A program made the translations under genes and the position numbers. The notes under the pieces are model-generated. The model was not told the origin of the DNA, ran no database searches, and was given only the letters and a program-made list of their open reading frames with translations. DNA of 64,000 bases from Apodemus sylvaticus (lineage: Eukaryota > Chordata > Mammalia > Rodentia > Muridae): positions 167,773,275 through 167,837,274 of the forward strand of contig NC_067472.1 of the NCBI RefSeq assembly GCF_947179515.1, read 5' to 3'. Positions 46,301 through 55,719 of this stretch are shown piece after piece (within the stretch, counting starts at the first letter, position 1; each line of letters opens with the position of its first letter).

Positions 46301-49238
46301 TTACTTAAACAAACTTTTATCATTTATAGGATAGAAACATTAACAGTAGAGGCATCAAATGCCTAGTCAGAAACATTTGGGTGGTGATGGTTCTCGAAAG
46401 ATTTAGTCTTGGAGCACATGGTTTTAATGTCAGCTTGTCACAGCCTAGAGAGAACTTGACACAGGAAGAGAAAACTTGAATTAAGAAAATGCCCCTAGTA
46501 AGATCAGTTTTTGGCAAGTCTGTAGTGCATTTTCTTGTAGTTGATTTGGGAGGGCCCCAGCTTTCTGTGGGCAGTGTCACCCAAGGTTGGTAGTCCTGGG
46601 TGCTGTAAGAAAGCCGGCTGAGGAAGCTCTGAGGAGCAAGCCAGCAAGCAGCCTCTGCATCAGCTGCTTCAGTTCTTGCCCTGGCTTCTCTGGATAATGG
46701 ACTTTATATACAATGAATCAACCCTTTCCTCCTGGGGTTGATTTTGATCATAGCAATAGAAACTTTAAGATAGAGCACACAATAGTTTCTGGTGAATTCA
46801 GAGTCTTTTATGATGTTATTTGTATGTAAGCTGCTTTTTTTAAAAGATGGGGAGTGAAGCAGATTCATGGATAGAAACAGATGGCACGGAGCCAGAGGCA
46901 AACTGAAGGAAATTCTTCAGAGAGCACTCTGGAAGAGCTGAGGTCTATACGTATAAGACAGATGAGACCCATCACACTTCCTGTGACAAGGTGTTTACAC
47001 ATCTTTAGAATGCAGCCCATCCAAAAAGCATCTGAGACACAGCCCTGTGGGAAGGGGCACCAGAAGGTCTCAGAGCAGCCAGTGAAGCAGCAGCGCGGTC
47101 TCACCTTGCCATCAGTTTCTCTGCCTCAGGTTACTGTTGGGAAGGTCTTGTCTCTCGTAGTCACAAGATTAATGAGAGTTAGATAAATTTTCATATTGTG
47201 TCTTCAGGATTTAAATTATTAGATAAATATAGCTGGTTGAGGACACCTCGAGTTTGGTGCTTTCACTAAAATGCTGGGTTCTGGAAGAGTTGCCTTGTAG
47301 GCACCTAAGGCTCATTTAATGCCTTTACTGCAGTACCCAGTTGTACCCACTCTGCCAATTCTCACTTCCAAACAAGGCAGGGGGACTCCTAACAGAGTAG
47401 TTTAGTTGGAAGCAGGTTTGGTTTTGTTGTAATGAGAGGCTGTAGCTCTTTAAGAAAATTGAATCTTGCTGGGCAGAGGTGGCACACACCTTTATCCCAG
47501 CACTTGGGAGGCAGAGGCGAGAGGATCTCTGAATTCAAGACCAGTCTGAGCCGGGCGGTGGTGGCGCACACCTGTAATCCCAGCACTCTGGGAGGCAGAG
47601 GCAGGCGGATTTCTGAGTTCAAGGCCAGCCTGGTCTACAGAGTGAGTTCCAGGACAGCCAGGGCTACACAGAGAAACCCTGTCTCAAAAGACACAAAAGA
47701 AAACAAGAAAATTGAATCTCTGTTCATTTTTTTACTTTGCTTTCTTGCCAGATATAAAGATGAAAGTGACTATGCCTTACGTTACATGGAGAGCAGTTGG
47801 AAGGAGCAGCAGAAGGAGGAAGCCAAGAGGTGAGCCGGAGAAACATGGCATGTTGTGTAGAAACATCTCAGAAGCCTGCAGCTGCAAGGTTCCAGTGGGG
47901 CTTAGGCCCCAGTTCTCTAGATGGTGGTACTGCTGGCTGGCCGCGAAAGCCGCGGACAGATTCCTTGCCTCTTGAAGGTTTTCCCATTTGTAAAATGAGA
48001 ATATGCTACTTTACTCGCTGAAGCTTGTGGGGGTCAGGATGGAATGTGGCCATGTGCTTGCGGTGTCTCGTGTGTCATGCGCAGTAAGATTGGAAGCCTC
48101 CCAGGTGGCCATGGGCTGTTTGCTTTTCTGTGCCCATCAGACTTGTGTTGGTGTTAGAACTTGTAATTTTGCTACCGCAGAGACCTCTTGGGAGTAGATT
48201 AGATTCCCTCCACCTCCTCGTTTGACTGCCTAGTAGTGAGTCCCTAAGACTTTCTTAGGTAAGAGTAACAAATGATTGCTTATAGTGTTAATGAGAATTC
48301 CTATTATAGAGGAATTTAATAGGAATATAATAGGAATTATAGAGAAAAATAATTTGTTTGTCCCAACACAAAACACTAAACTGGTTTTCTTTCTCTTGGC
48401 CTTCCCTCCTCTAAGTGGATAAAATGTTAAAAGGAGTATTAAAAAAAAGAGTATGGACTATTGCTATTGAACGAATGTTTCCTGGATTTTTATACTAAGT
48501 GTGTATGTTGGGGGAGGGTCACTTCTTTTCCTTTATGTGGGTGTTAAGAATCAAACTCAAATCATGCTTCATTTTTAAATGTTTTTAAAAAGATTGGAAA
48601 GATAGCTTAGTGGTTAAGGAGAGCTGCTCTTGTAGAAGACCCAGAGTTCAATTCCCAGCACCATATCAGGGCCTGAAACTGCCTTTTATTTACCCCGACT
48701 CAGCTCCATGGAAATTTGTCTTCTGACCTAGACAGGCATCTACACCTGTCATATGCACATATATAGACTTTGTTTTAAAACAGAGTTTCTCTGTGTAGCC
48801 CAGGCTATTCTGGAACTCACTCTGTAGACCAGGCTGGCCTTTAACTCAAAAATTTGCCTCTCAAGTGCTGGGATTAAAGGCATTCACCACCTTGCCTGGC
48901 CTCACAGTCTTATTTTAATTTTGGATGCTAAGGCTTTCTCATCATTCTTGTTGTGAAATTTTTATTCTACATTTTTCTGTCTGTGACCCTGTTTTATTTA
49001 AATTGTGTGTGTGTTATGTCCCTGTCACATAGGCAGACTCAGGCAGTCCACATGAAAGTTCAGTTGAGATGCCTGCCAATCTTGCTTTTTAAAGTTGTAA
49101 CTTCATGTGTATTAACAATATCCTTTAAAACAATCTCTCTGCAGTTTAAGACTAGGTATGCAAGAGGACTTAGAGGAAATGAGGCGAGAAGAGGAGGAAA
49201 TGAAACGTCGAAAGGCCAAGAAGATGAAACGACACTAG
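33822..49238 (+). CDS. Spty2d1: Spty2d1: SPT2 histone H3-H4 chaperone, six coding exons
   Basis: Exons 33822-33881, 42222-42336, 43040-44578, 46116-46287, 47752-47829 and 49145-49238 join to 2058 nt, 685 residues plus stop, the same length as I recall for human SPTY2D1. All introns are GT-AG. The N-terminus MDFREILLIASKGQG and the C-terminal SPT2 domain identify the family. Visible parts: basic coiled-coil (about residues 48-95, rich in KKR/EE), an acidic patch (about 119-147), and a long Ser/Pro/Gly-rich disordered middle with repeated GRP motifs (about 290-530). A second acidic run (YYDDDDEYDSEMDDFIEDEG) opens the C-terminal histone-binding domain (about 580-685), which ends in a basic tail (KRRKAKKMKRH). 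SPT2 proteins bind DNA and H3-H4 and act in chromatin recycling during transcription, including at rDNA. No frameshift or early stop is present, so the gene appears intact. Confidence 0.98.
35308..35420 (+). repeat. B1 SINE, diverged
   Basis: GTTGTGGCTCATACCTTTAATACC, GAGTCCAAAGCTAGC and GTCTACAATGAGTTCCAGG, within intron 1. Confidence 0.75.
36113..36280 (-). repeat. B1 SINE with 15-bp target duplication
   Basis: Near-consensus reverse B1 from CGAGACAGGGTTTCTCTG to CACTGCCCGGCT. AGATCCACTGAGTTT is at 36098-36112 and 36281-36295. Intron 1. Confidence 0.97.
36425..36755 (+). repeat. Rodent interspersed repeat, family not assigned
   Basis: GCTGGGATAAGACACCATGACCAAGGC, CAACTTATAAAAGAG and ACACCTCCTCCTCCAAGGCC form a high-copy mouse repeat also present in part near 60.1 kb. 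The ORF at 36547 belongs to it. Confidence 0.6.
36855..37050 (-). repeat. B3-type SINE
   Basis: TGGGTGTTTTGCCTGCTTGTATGCC, CCAGAAGAGGACATCAGATCCC and GGGACCTGAACCTTGGCC. Confidence 0.85.
37183..37220. repeat. (TG)n microsatellite
   Basis: About 19 TG units inside intron 1. Confidence 0.95.
37760..37910 (+). repeat. B1 SINE with 10-bp target duplication
   Basis: AGCTGGGAAGTGGTGGTTGATCGCC through CCCTATCTCTGGG. GGAATCAGGC flanks at 37750-37759 and 37911-37920. Intron 1. Confidence 0.95.
38255..38370 (-). repeat. B1-like SINE, old
   Basis: GACAAGATCTTATGTAAGG, GTAGACCAGGCTAGCCTC and CCCAAATGCTAGGATTG. Confidence 0.7.
39032..39140 (+). pseudogene. 5S rRNA pseudogene in intron 1
   Basis: CTATGGCCAGCCACCTGAAC, then CCTGATCGTGTCTGAGCTCTG, GGCTAAGCAGTATAGGGCC, TGGTTAGTAC and TGGATGGGA follow the whole order of eukaryotic 5S rRNA. 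It has scattered substitutions (for example CAGGGTCGGGCC is changed) and a two-base insertion before TGGATGGGA. The last part is weakly matched. The internal control region is altered, so it is probably silent. It lies in sense orientation inside Spty2d1. Confidence 0.85.
40294..40324 (+). repeat. Poly(A) tract
   Basis: Thirty consecutive A bases in intron 1, after about 350 bases that match no repeat I know. It could be the tail of a 5'-truncated retrocopy. Confidence 0.7.
42222..42336 (+). CDS. Spty2d1: Spty2d1 coding exon 2
   Basis: Residues 21-58 plus one base, beginning KRYSLAVGPPKKDP and ending FLRRKEEELRQK. The donor GTATGT is at 42337, leaving phase 1. It encodes the start of the conserved N-terminal coiled coil. 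Confidence 0.97.
43040..44578 (+). CDS. Spty2d1: Spty2d1 coding exon 3 (large central exon)
   Basis: 1539 nt covering residues 59-572. Acceptor CCCTTTCAG, donor GTAAAG at 44579. It carries the basic coiled coil, the first acidic patch, the conserved FTDLLRLAEKKQ motif and the Ser/Pro/Gly-rich middle with many GRP-containing repeats. The antisense frames of 77-206 codons inside it are shadows. Confidence 0.98.
44579..46115 (+). other. Spty2d1: Spty2d1 intron 3
   Basis: 1.5 kb. It holds a degenerate B1-like patch (45180-45330), an older B1/FLAM-like monomer after a T run (45482-45592) and a young reverse B1 (45607-45767). The acceptor is TTGTTCTTAG. Confidence 0.85.
45607..45767 (-). repeat. 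B1 SINE with 12-bp target duplication
   Basis: TTCGGGACAGGGTTTCCCTG through CACCACCGCCCAG. CTTTGAATTTTT is at 45595-45606 and 45768-45779. Confidence 0.95.
46116..46287 (+). CDS. Spty2d1: Spty2d1 coding exon 4
   Basis: Residues 572-629. It contains the second acidic run and the EEISKHIREIFGYDRKK segment, the start of the SPT2 histone-binding domain. Donor GTAAGC at 46288, phase 2. Confidence 0.97.
46288..47751 (+). other. Spty2d1: Spty2d1 intron 4
   Basis: 1.46 kb, mostly unique. Its 3' end carries a B1 dimer (next entry) whose right target-site copy ends 32 bases before the exon. Acceptor TTTCTTGCCAG. Confidence 0.85.
47467..47704 (+). repeat. B1 dimer flanked by one 15-bp target duplication
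   Basis: A 3'-truncated B1 (47467-47550, ending AAGACCAGTCT) runs directly into a full B1 (47551-47704, starting GAGCCGGGCGGTGG). AAGAAAATTGAATCT lies at 47452-47466 and 47705-47719, enclosing both units. Confidence 0.93.
47752..47829 (+). CDS. Spty2d1: Spty2d1 coding exon 5
   Basis: Encodes YKDESDYALRYMESSWKEQQ and on into KEEAK, a hallmark of the SPT2 domain. Donor GTGAGC at 47830, phase 2. Confidence 0.97.
47830..49144 (+). other. Spty2d1: Spty2d1 intron 5
   Basis: 1.3 kb. It includes a diverged B2 (48590-48770, plus) and a reverse B1 (48775-48902). The acceptor is AATCTCTCTGCAG. Confidence 0.85.
48775..48902 (-). repeat. B1 SINE
   Basis: ACAGAGTTTCTCTGTGTAGCC through GCTGGGATTAAAGGCATTC to CTTGCCTGGCC. 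Confidence 0.9.
49145..49238 (+). CDS. Spty2d1: Spty2d1 coding exon 6 with stop
   Basis: Encodes LRLGMQEDLEEMRREEEEMK and then the basic tail RRKAKKMKRH, with stop TAG at 49236-49238. The acidic helix followed by a basic tail is typical of the SPT2 C-terminus. Confidence 0.97.
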
Positions 49239-49652
49239 CTGCTGCCACTGTGAATTCTGGGAGGGACACTGCAGCAAGGGTCCCCCTGCCTTCAGACTGA
49301 GCAAGCTTCTTCCCAGCTTAGATTCACACATGGGCACACAAGAGGAAGGAATACATACTGTCGTTTGCAGGCTATTGTTTGAGTGTGCAGTGTTTTCAAA
49401 TAATCCAGGGTGGAACGAATAATGGAAATGACACGATGCTGGCCGTGGGCTCTGTGGAAGTTAGCCATTCACAGGCGCCGGCCTTGATCCTGATGAGCTA
49501 TGCATGCTAATGTGGGACCACTCACCAGTCAGCTGATCATTGTTCCTTTGCTACTTCAAAAGGAGAAAGATTGATGTGAGAGTAGGGTACCCCCAGATCG
49601 CAGTCTGACTTGTCCTTAGGAAGGGCCTGGCCCTTCTGTGAATGCTGCCAGC

Positions 49653-49658
49653 AATAAA
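49653..49658 (+). terminator. Spty2d1: Proximal poly(A) signal AATAAA
   Basis: AATAAA followed by GTGACCTGTCCTAG and the GT/T-rich TCTATGTTTG. Use would give a short 3' UTR of about 440 bases. Confidence 0.55.
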
Positions 49659-51738
49659 GTGACCTGTCCTAGTCTATGTTTGAATTGAAAACCCAGGAAA
49701 GAGTAGGCTTTATAGATATATTAGTCTCATCCTTGTGACTTTGACACAAAATAGAATTATATTGTATTTAGCTTATTTGTGGATTGGATGCTAAGCATTC
49801 TTAATTGATATTAGGTAATAAAAATTTCTTAAGTTAAAATACAAATTTTGACAGAACAAGAATGTTCTTTTCCAGTTTTACTTTTGAGCTTTCTGTTATG
49901 ATTTTGTGTGAAGTAGATGAGGGCCCTTACTATTACAGTGATTGGTTTTGTTTAATTCCTTTTTATATTAAAGAAAGATGGTTGTTATTCAGTTATTAGA
50001 TTTGAAAGGGTAGTAGTTTAGCAGTTAGAAAGCAACATGTATTTTGGCCCCTTCTGCTTTATTCTCCCCCATTACAATGCTGTTTGGGACCCTAAGGTGC
50101 CCTGTACCTCTTGATGTTAATAACATTGCATTTTTAGCTTAAATTCCTTAGAAAATGTTAATGACCAAAAAGCCAAATGTTTAGTGTGTCAGGAATACCA
50201 CCCTTCTCTTTGTCCGCGTTGCACTTTTATTTCTAACTATGCACTGTGAAGAGAATGTTTCCTGTTGGTGTTTTACTGAGCTGTGAAACCTTCTTAAATT
50301 CTATCCTGCTTAAAGCCAGACCTACCGACTTGATGTCACTTCAGCCTGGAGTCCATCCAGGCTGGCCTGTGGTCTGGCTGGAAGGAAGCCATGTCTCAAG
50401 AACAGCAACAGAAAATGAAAGAACATGCTAGAGACTGGAGTGTGGAGGGTTGGGAGCAGCCAGAATTCGGTTTGTGGGACGATTCCACAATGCATCTGGC
50501 TGTCTTAAACAGTTAAGCCATGAGGGGTGGGAAGCCGGAGAGGCTGTCCTACAAAGAACTTACTTTTCAGCAGGTCTAGACTTTATGCATTTGTCCATGA
50601 TGTCTTCATTCTTTGAGCTTGAGTATTATGGGTAATCATGTTTTGCCTTCCTTTGTGGGACCATTTGACCCAGTCCTTTAAACAAACTCATTTTGAATTG
50701 AGTTTCAAACTTTGAGAAAGTGCAAGGACTTAATTTTAGAGGGTACAGAACACTTACAACTCTCCATGTAGGTCTTTATACACTGGGAGCAGGAAGTCTG
50801 TTAACTTCCCTTTCCCTAGCCCACCGGTAATATAAAGGGAGTAATGTTCCACTTGATAAGTAGGTTTGGAACATGATGTTATTGCTACCACTTGTGTGTT
50901 TCCCCTCCCCTGGGATTTTCTTTGAATAACCCTTTTTTATATTCATACTCTGGAATCTGTAATCGGTCAAAGTTACTGGTGGCTGAAAGTTTACTGTACT
51001 CAATTTCAGGGTGCAGCTGTTTGCACAGAGAGGAGCCATTGTGCTAGATTCAAGTTTCAGAACTTGGTAGAGTTAGGTTGTGATGTCTGTCGTGTATGAA
51101 TGCATTTCTGTAACAGATATGCATCAATTTTTAACATAAGTACGCTTGTGTGGCTCATTGAAAAAAACACAGGAAAGATTGTAAGTCCAAATCATGTCTT
51201 CCAGTTTGCTCTCTTGTATTCCTGACCACTTAGAAAAAGCTGACAAGCCTTTGAAGAAACAGCTGCAGGCTGTTATTTTTTTCAAGGTTTACAAATTAAG
51301 TGCTTGATTTTTAATGTATTCTCTCTACTGTTTTGATTTTCAGATTTTGATTCAATATTTGAAGATGTGCCTTTTATTGGGTGATGTTAATTCCCGAATG
51401 TAGTAATGTTGTTTCACAATTGTAATGTTACATGATCATGGGTGTGGCATTCTCTAACAAATTATGCGACAAACAAGAAAGTCATTTTCCTGGAGCTTGT
51501 GGCTCTGATTGCACAGTCCCCTTGCTAAAGCAAAGGGCGCTATCTTTTAAGGCTACTTCAGAACTGGTCTTTGTATTTTCTCTAAGCGATGAATGGAGTC
51601 ATGTCCATTTGGAGGCAGAGCACCGCATGTCACAGGCAGCCCTACGTGTGTGCCATGAGAAAGTTCAAAGACTGTAACAAAGTCTACAGGAACTCAATTT
51701 CATTTTTGTAATGGTAACCCCCAAGATTTTCTCCAAGA

Positions 51739-51744
51739 AATAAA
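51739..51744 (+). terminator. Spty2d1: Distal poly(A) signal AATAAA
   Basis: AATAAA followed by TTATTTTGTATTTTAT, a U-rich downstream region. A second AATAAA is at 51827-51832. Confidence 0.5.
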
Positions 51745-52130
51745 TTATTTTGTATTTTATAACTTAAAAGCAGCTAGTAGTACATTTCTGAGATATAGCA
51801 GGAGACCAAAACATTTTTCGAAAGAGAATAAATATATAAAGAGAGACTGGTTGTTTTATTTTCAGTGTGCTGATTAGACTATTTATTTTGTGAGTGAATG
51901 TGATGAAATACATATTCAGGTGTTTAGTGTGTGATTAAGAGTGGAATATAGATTTCTTTGGCATTATTAAATCCATGATGTCTTTTACATAATGGACAAA
52001 TCAAATATGAAAGAAAAACATTTTGACATAGCTTAGCTTGATTTCTGGTGCTGTTGACCTGCAGAAGAGTATATACTTTTGCATATACAGGTGAATGTTT
52101 TGCAATTTATGTATACAAGAAATTGTAGGC

Positions 52131-52136
52131 ATTAAA
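52131..52136 (+). terminator. Spty2d1: Last poly(A) signal ATTAAA
   Basis: ATTAAA with GTATTTTATTGATATTTTTACTGG downstream. Repeat-free sequence stops shortly after it, near 52.38 kb where a SINE begins, so I take this as the likely long-form end. Confidence 0.5.
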
Positions 52137-52159
52137 GTATTTTATTGATATTTTTACTG

Positions 52160-54700
52160 GTTTTCATTTATTGATCAAAACTTTAAGCTAGTTCTTATCA
52201 CCTGGAACACTGTACTAGCTAGTACCTCTGTAGGCTTATTAGGTTCTAAGGTCAGGCTTGTCCCTGGGTCACACTCCTGCTTGTTACCTCGTATATACCT
52301 CTATGTGTTCAGCCCACCACTGATTTTTCTTCCACCATCAGCTAGAATGCCACTGTGTTCTCAGACGTCAAGTCAAAAAAAAAAAAAAAAAGGAAAATGG
52401 GGGTTGGAGAGGTTGCTCAGAAGTTAAGAGTACTTGTTACCCTTGTGAAGGACTCAGATTCAATTCTCAGCACCCACACGGTAGCTCAATACCAGTCCCA
52501 GGGGCTCTGACACCCTCTTCTAATGTCCACCAGTACCAGGCATGCAGGCAAAACCCTGGATGTGGTTAGAGCCATGGGATCTGGCTTTGTGACTCAGGGT
52601 TTTGAAGCCTTATTCAAATGGAAAAGAAACAGCAGAGCTGCTATATAATTCCTCTGGTCTGAATTATCAGTTCAAATCCCCTATAACAAATGAGCTTGGG
52701 GAGCTGAAGAAATAGCTTAGTGGTTAAAGAATGTTCCCTGGACAACCATCAGGACAGGAATTAGGTAGCATATGAGTGCGTGCGCACACACACAAACACC
52801 CTTACATGAGCACCCTACACCCACATGTAAGCCCAGCTCCAAGAATGGCAGAACAGGAATTGGGCTTGCAGACTTGCTTGCCAAGCCTGGGAACCAAGTC
52901 CCCAGTTCCTAAAGACAGCTTACCTGGAAGCAAGACAGTGATAGAGGACACCCAGTGCATTCTGGCCTGGTACAAGCACTCACAGAGAGGTACATGGACT
53001 GATGGGTGGGTGGTGGTGAAGAGATGAATCCTTAGGAATGTCAGGAGATTAGCAGACACACCCATGCATGCAGGGAATTTAGATAACTTGATCCACTATG
53101 GTGTGCTGTGTCTAGGCCGTGTGAGAAATGTTAAGAGCTACTAATAGTGTCTAGATTCCCAAATTGCTATGAATTACATGTGTGGATTTTATATTCATTC
53201 TCCTTTCCATAGGCAGGGTAATCTTGGGGGTTAGAGGATGAGTTGGTGTATAAAGTGCTTGCCAAAAAAAGGAATCTCTTGAGTTCAGAGTTGCATGCCG
53301 GCAGCCATCTGTAAATCCAGCACTTGGCAGAGCCAGAGGTGGGTTCCCAAGGCTCCCTGGCTGGCCAGCCTAATTAAGGTAGAAAGTGATAACACCAGGT
53401 ATTGCCTTTTGCTCTCCACACAGGTGAGCACACAAACACTCAATGTAGGACCTCTTAAGGAATGGTAAGAACTCCAAATAACAGTTTTGTTAACTATAGG
53501 GCTGCTTAGCTGGAGCAAGTCTGTTCGCTTAAGCAGTGGAACCATCAGTCACCAGAATATTTGTCTTTCCTCCCCCCACCTCCCCATCACTGTCACACAC
53601 ATCTCAGTTTTAGAGGGTGTAAGATCTTGGGGGGGTCAAGATCCGATTTAGTAGCTGCTTAGATCTTATATTTTGGCTCCCATCCCTGAACTCAAATTCA
53701 CTGGCTTATATTGAGAGCTGGTTAAGTTTTGCTTCTGTATATCTTATAAAGGATCATCAGAGGTCTAGAGATGGCTCAGATTAAGAGCATGACCTACCCA
53801 AGAACTCTTGCAGAGGACCTACTGCACCCACGTTGGTGCAGCACACAATCACCTTAAACCCCAAGGGAATCAGAGGCCTGTGTACTGTCGGCCATCAGTG
53901 CACAGGGCGTCTTTAATCCCAGTACTTCTGAGACAGAGGCAGGTGGAGCTCTGAATTCACCGTCAGCCTGTTCCACAGAGTTTCGGGACAGTAAGAGAAA
54001 ACCCCTTCTCTAAATATCAAAAATAAATAAATAATAAAACTAAATATTTTAAAAGGAATTTGGGGCAATTTCTTTGGTTTTTTTTCAGGGGAGGGAGCTA
54101 TTTGGTCCGCAAGATTGGTCTTGTTTGACCATTGCCTTAGTGTGTAAGGCATAGGTGTGTTCCTGATGAAATCCTGTGTCCAAATCTCTGTGCTGGCAAG
54201 ACACCTAAACTTAGCATCTCTTTGGTCACTTTGTAAAATGAGGACAATACCCAGCTTTAAGTTCAAGTGGGTTCAAGTGAAGATTAAAATCTCACTTTAG
54301 CATCTCAAATTGGAATGAGTCGTCTATACACAACTCCCTTTGCCCTGCTCCATCCTCCCCTCCCCGACTCCTGCCCCTGCCCCTCCCCCTGCACAGGGTA
54401 ATTTTCACCTTTTGGACCCTGGACTTGGAGTATATTATTTGGAAACTGGGCCTAAAAAAATCATTACTTAAGATTGCAGAATGAGGGACACTTTAAACTA
54501 GTTGTCGCAGTCTTAGAGGCTCTAGCAAACAGAATGTGGTCATCACCCACTCATGCCCACCTGCCCACACACCCTCATTCTCCTTTAGAATATTGCTTTT
54601 TGTTCTTCTTAAAAAGTGTGGTAACTACACAGAATATGACAAAATAATGTGCGATTACTTTATGCGAAACCTACAACAGGAACTGTGCAGTTGGGTGATC
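52160..54700. other. Intergenic gap between convergent genes
   Basis: Holds a B2-like SINE (52398-52570, plus), a diverged tRNA-type SINE (52695-52800), a B4-like piece (53230-53440), and B3-like plus B1-like pieces (53765-54030). A C-rich run is at 54345-54395. No coding region recognised. Confidence 0.5.
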
Positions 54701-54731
54701 TTCACAGCTGCATGGGTTCACCAGGGTCATC

Positions 54732-54737
54732 TTTATT
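54732..54737 (-). terminator. Candidate poly(A) signal of the micropeptide locus
   Basis: On the minus strand AATAAA lies 49 bases after the stop codon of the candidate terminal exon at 54786. GCTGTGAAG lies further downstream. It is the only canonical AATAAA I see at a fitting place on this strand near the locus. Confidence 0.5.
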
Positions 54738-54785
54738 TACTTCCAGAGGGGTCTGAGGGGGAAAGAAAGCATAGGTCAGGAAGTG

Positions 54786-55502
54786 CTAGCATTGCTTGGG
54801 AGTGGAGCTGAGACAACTGCCAAAGACTAGAAGAGGAGGCTGTCTGATCCTGTTCTCGGGAGGTGCTCTGCACTGTGGGGGACTGACAGGGGTGTCTACC
54901 ACCAGAACCCCACTGGCTTGGTTTGCAGAAGTGGGCTGATCTAGGAAAGAATGCTCCCAGCTAAACATTCTAAACATCCTGTCAGCTTTACAGAGATTAA
55001 TGCTGACCCTGGGTCACAAACACTCTTTATCTCCCTTCTTAAATAAATGTAAGAAGATACATGGGAAGCTGGGGTGGGGCTCAGATGGTCAAGGCCCACC
55101 ACGAAGGGGGCCCAGGTCTGATCCCAGCACCACAGAATCTCAGCAGTCAGGCTGCAGACACAGGAGGACCAAGGCGGCCTTGGTTCCAGTGCTAGTTCTG
55201 AGCCCCTCCTAGGCTGTGAGAGAGACATCTGTTCCTTAAAAGTCCATGAAAGAAACCCCGACAAGTTCCCACTTCTGAGCAGCCCACAGAAGAAGGAGGT
55301 AAATTACAGGAACTTTTTCCTCAAAAACTTAAAGAGAATCTGTTTCTAAAGTCACTAGGGTTAGATTGTCGTGCTTCCTGTGTGAATGCCAGGCACTCTC
55401 TAACAGTAAAGAAGTCAAAAGTGCACTTACCCCTCCTGGGGGATATTTATATCCCTTCCACATCGTTCCTGCAATGAGAACCATCCATAAGACAACAATC
55501 AT
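54786..55502 (-). CDS. Gm9999: Second micropeptide of the Kastor/Polluks locus (unit B)
   Basis: First exon 55502 down to 55431 encodes 24 residues (MIVVLWMVLIAGTMWKGYKY then PPGG): one hydrophobic segment, a Trp, then basic and aromatic residues. It ends at a strong phase-0 donor GGG|GTAAGT. For the second exon the best placed candidate is 54872-54786 (acceptor CCCCCACAG, residues CRAPPENRIRQPPLLVFGSC and on to a stop; 52 residues in total, AATAAA 49 bases later). A stronger acceptor TCTCTCTCACAG at 55213 would give 114 residues running through a SINE-like stretch, and an unspliced form would be 57 residues. From family knowledge, this locus encodes Kastor and Polluks, sperm outer-mitochondrial-membrane polypeptides that bind VDAC. 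I cannot say which of the two this is. Confidence 0.7.
55060..55160 (+). repeat. ID-type SINE, diverged
   Basis: GGGGTGGGGCTCAGATGGTCAAGGCCC and CCAGGTCTGATCCCAGCACC match a tRNA-derived ID head. It underlies one of the alternative second exons of unit B. Confidence 0.65.
55431..55502 (-). CDS. Gm9999: Unit B coding exon 1
   Basis: Twenty-four codons from ATG at 55502, ending exactly at GGG before GTAAGT. It shares the MIV start, Trp6-Met7 and Gly17 with unit A. Confidence 0.75.
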
Positions 55503-55705
55503 CCTGGGCCGCCTTGAGCCTTGACTGCTGGTGGCGGGGTGGTTATCGGAAGGCCTGGATCTATCTGCAGAGTCCTGGGGATCCCTGGCTTCATTCCAGA
55601 CCAGATGGTGGGTGGCCCAGCATGGCACTTCCTGACTGGTGATCTTTGAGACCTAGTCTAAACTAAAATGGCCATTTTTGGGAGGCCAGACTCAGACACT
55701 AATTG

Positions 55706-55713
55706 TGACATCA
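55706..55713 (-). promoter_or_regulatory. Gm9999: CRE-like octamer upstream of unit B
   Basis: TGATGTCA read on the minus strand, one base from the cAMP-response consensus TGACGTCA, 204 bases upstream of the unit B ATG. CREM drives many post-meiotic testis promoters through such sites. The flanking ATTGTGACATCA is shared with unit A. Confidence 0.5.
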
Positions 55714-55719
55714 GTTCCT

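Larger units (their letters stand above)
49239..52155 (+). other. Spty2d1: Spty2d1 3' UTR
   Basis: About 2.9 kb without any recognisable SINE or microsatellite, unlike the surrounding DNA, which supports its being transcribed and constrained. The end is placed after the distal ATTAAA. Short frames inside have no coding support. Confidence 0.75.

Noticed and set aside
55503..55628. N-terminal extension upstream of the unit B methionine (99-codon frame)
   Set aside because: The upstream part has no hydrophobic or conserved character, while the internal ATG at 55502 aligns with the unit A start and is followed by a membrane segment.
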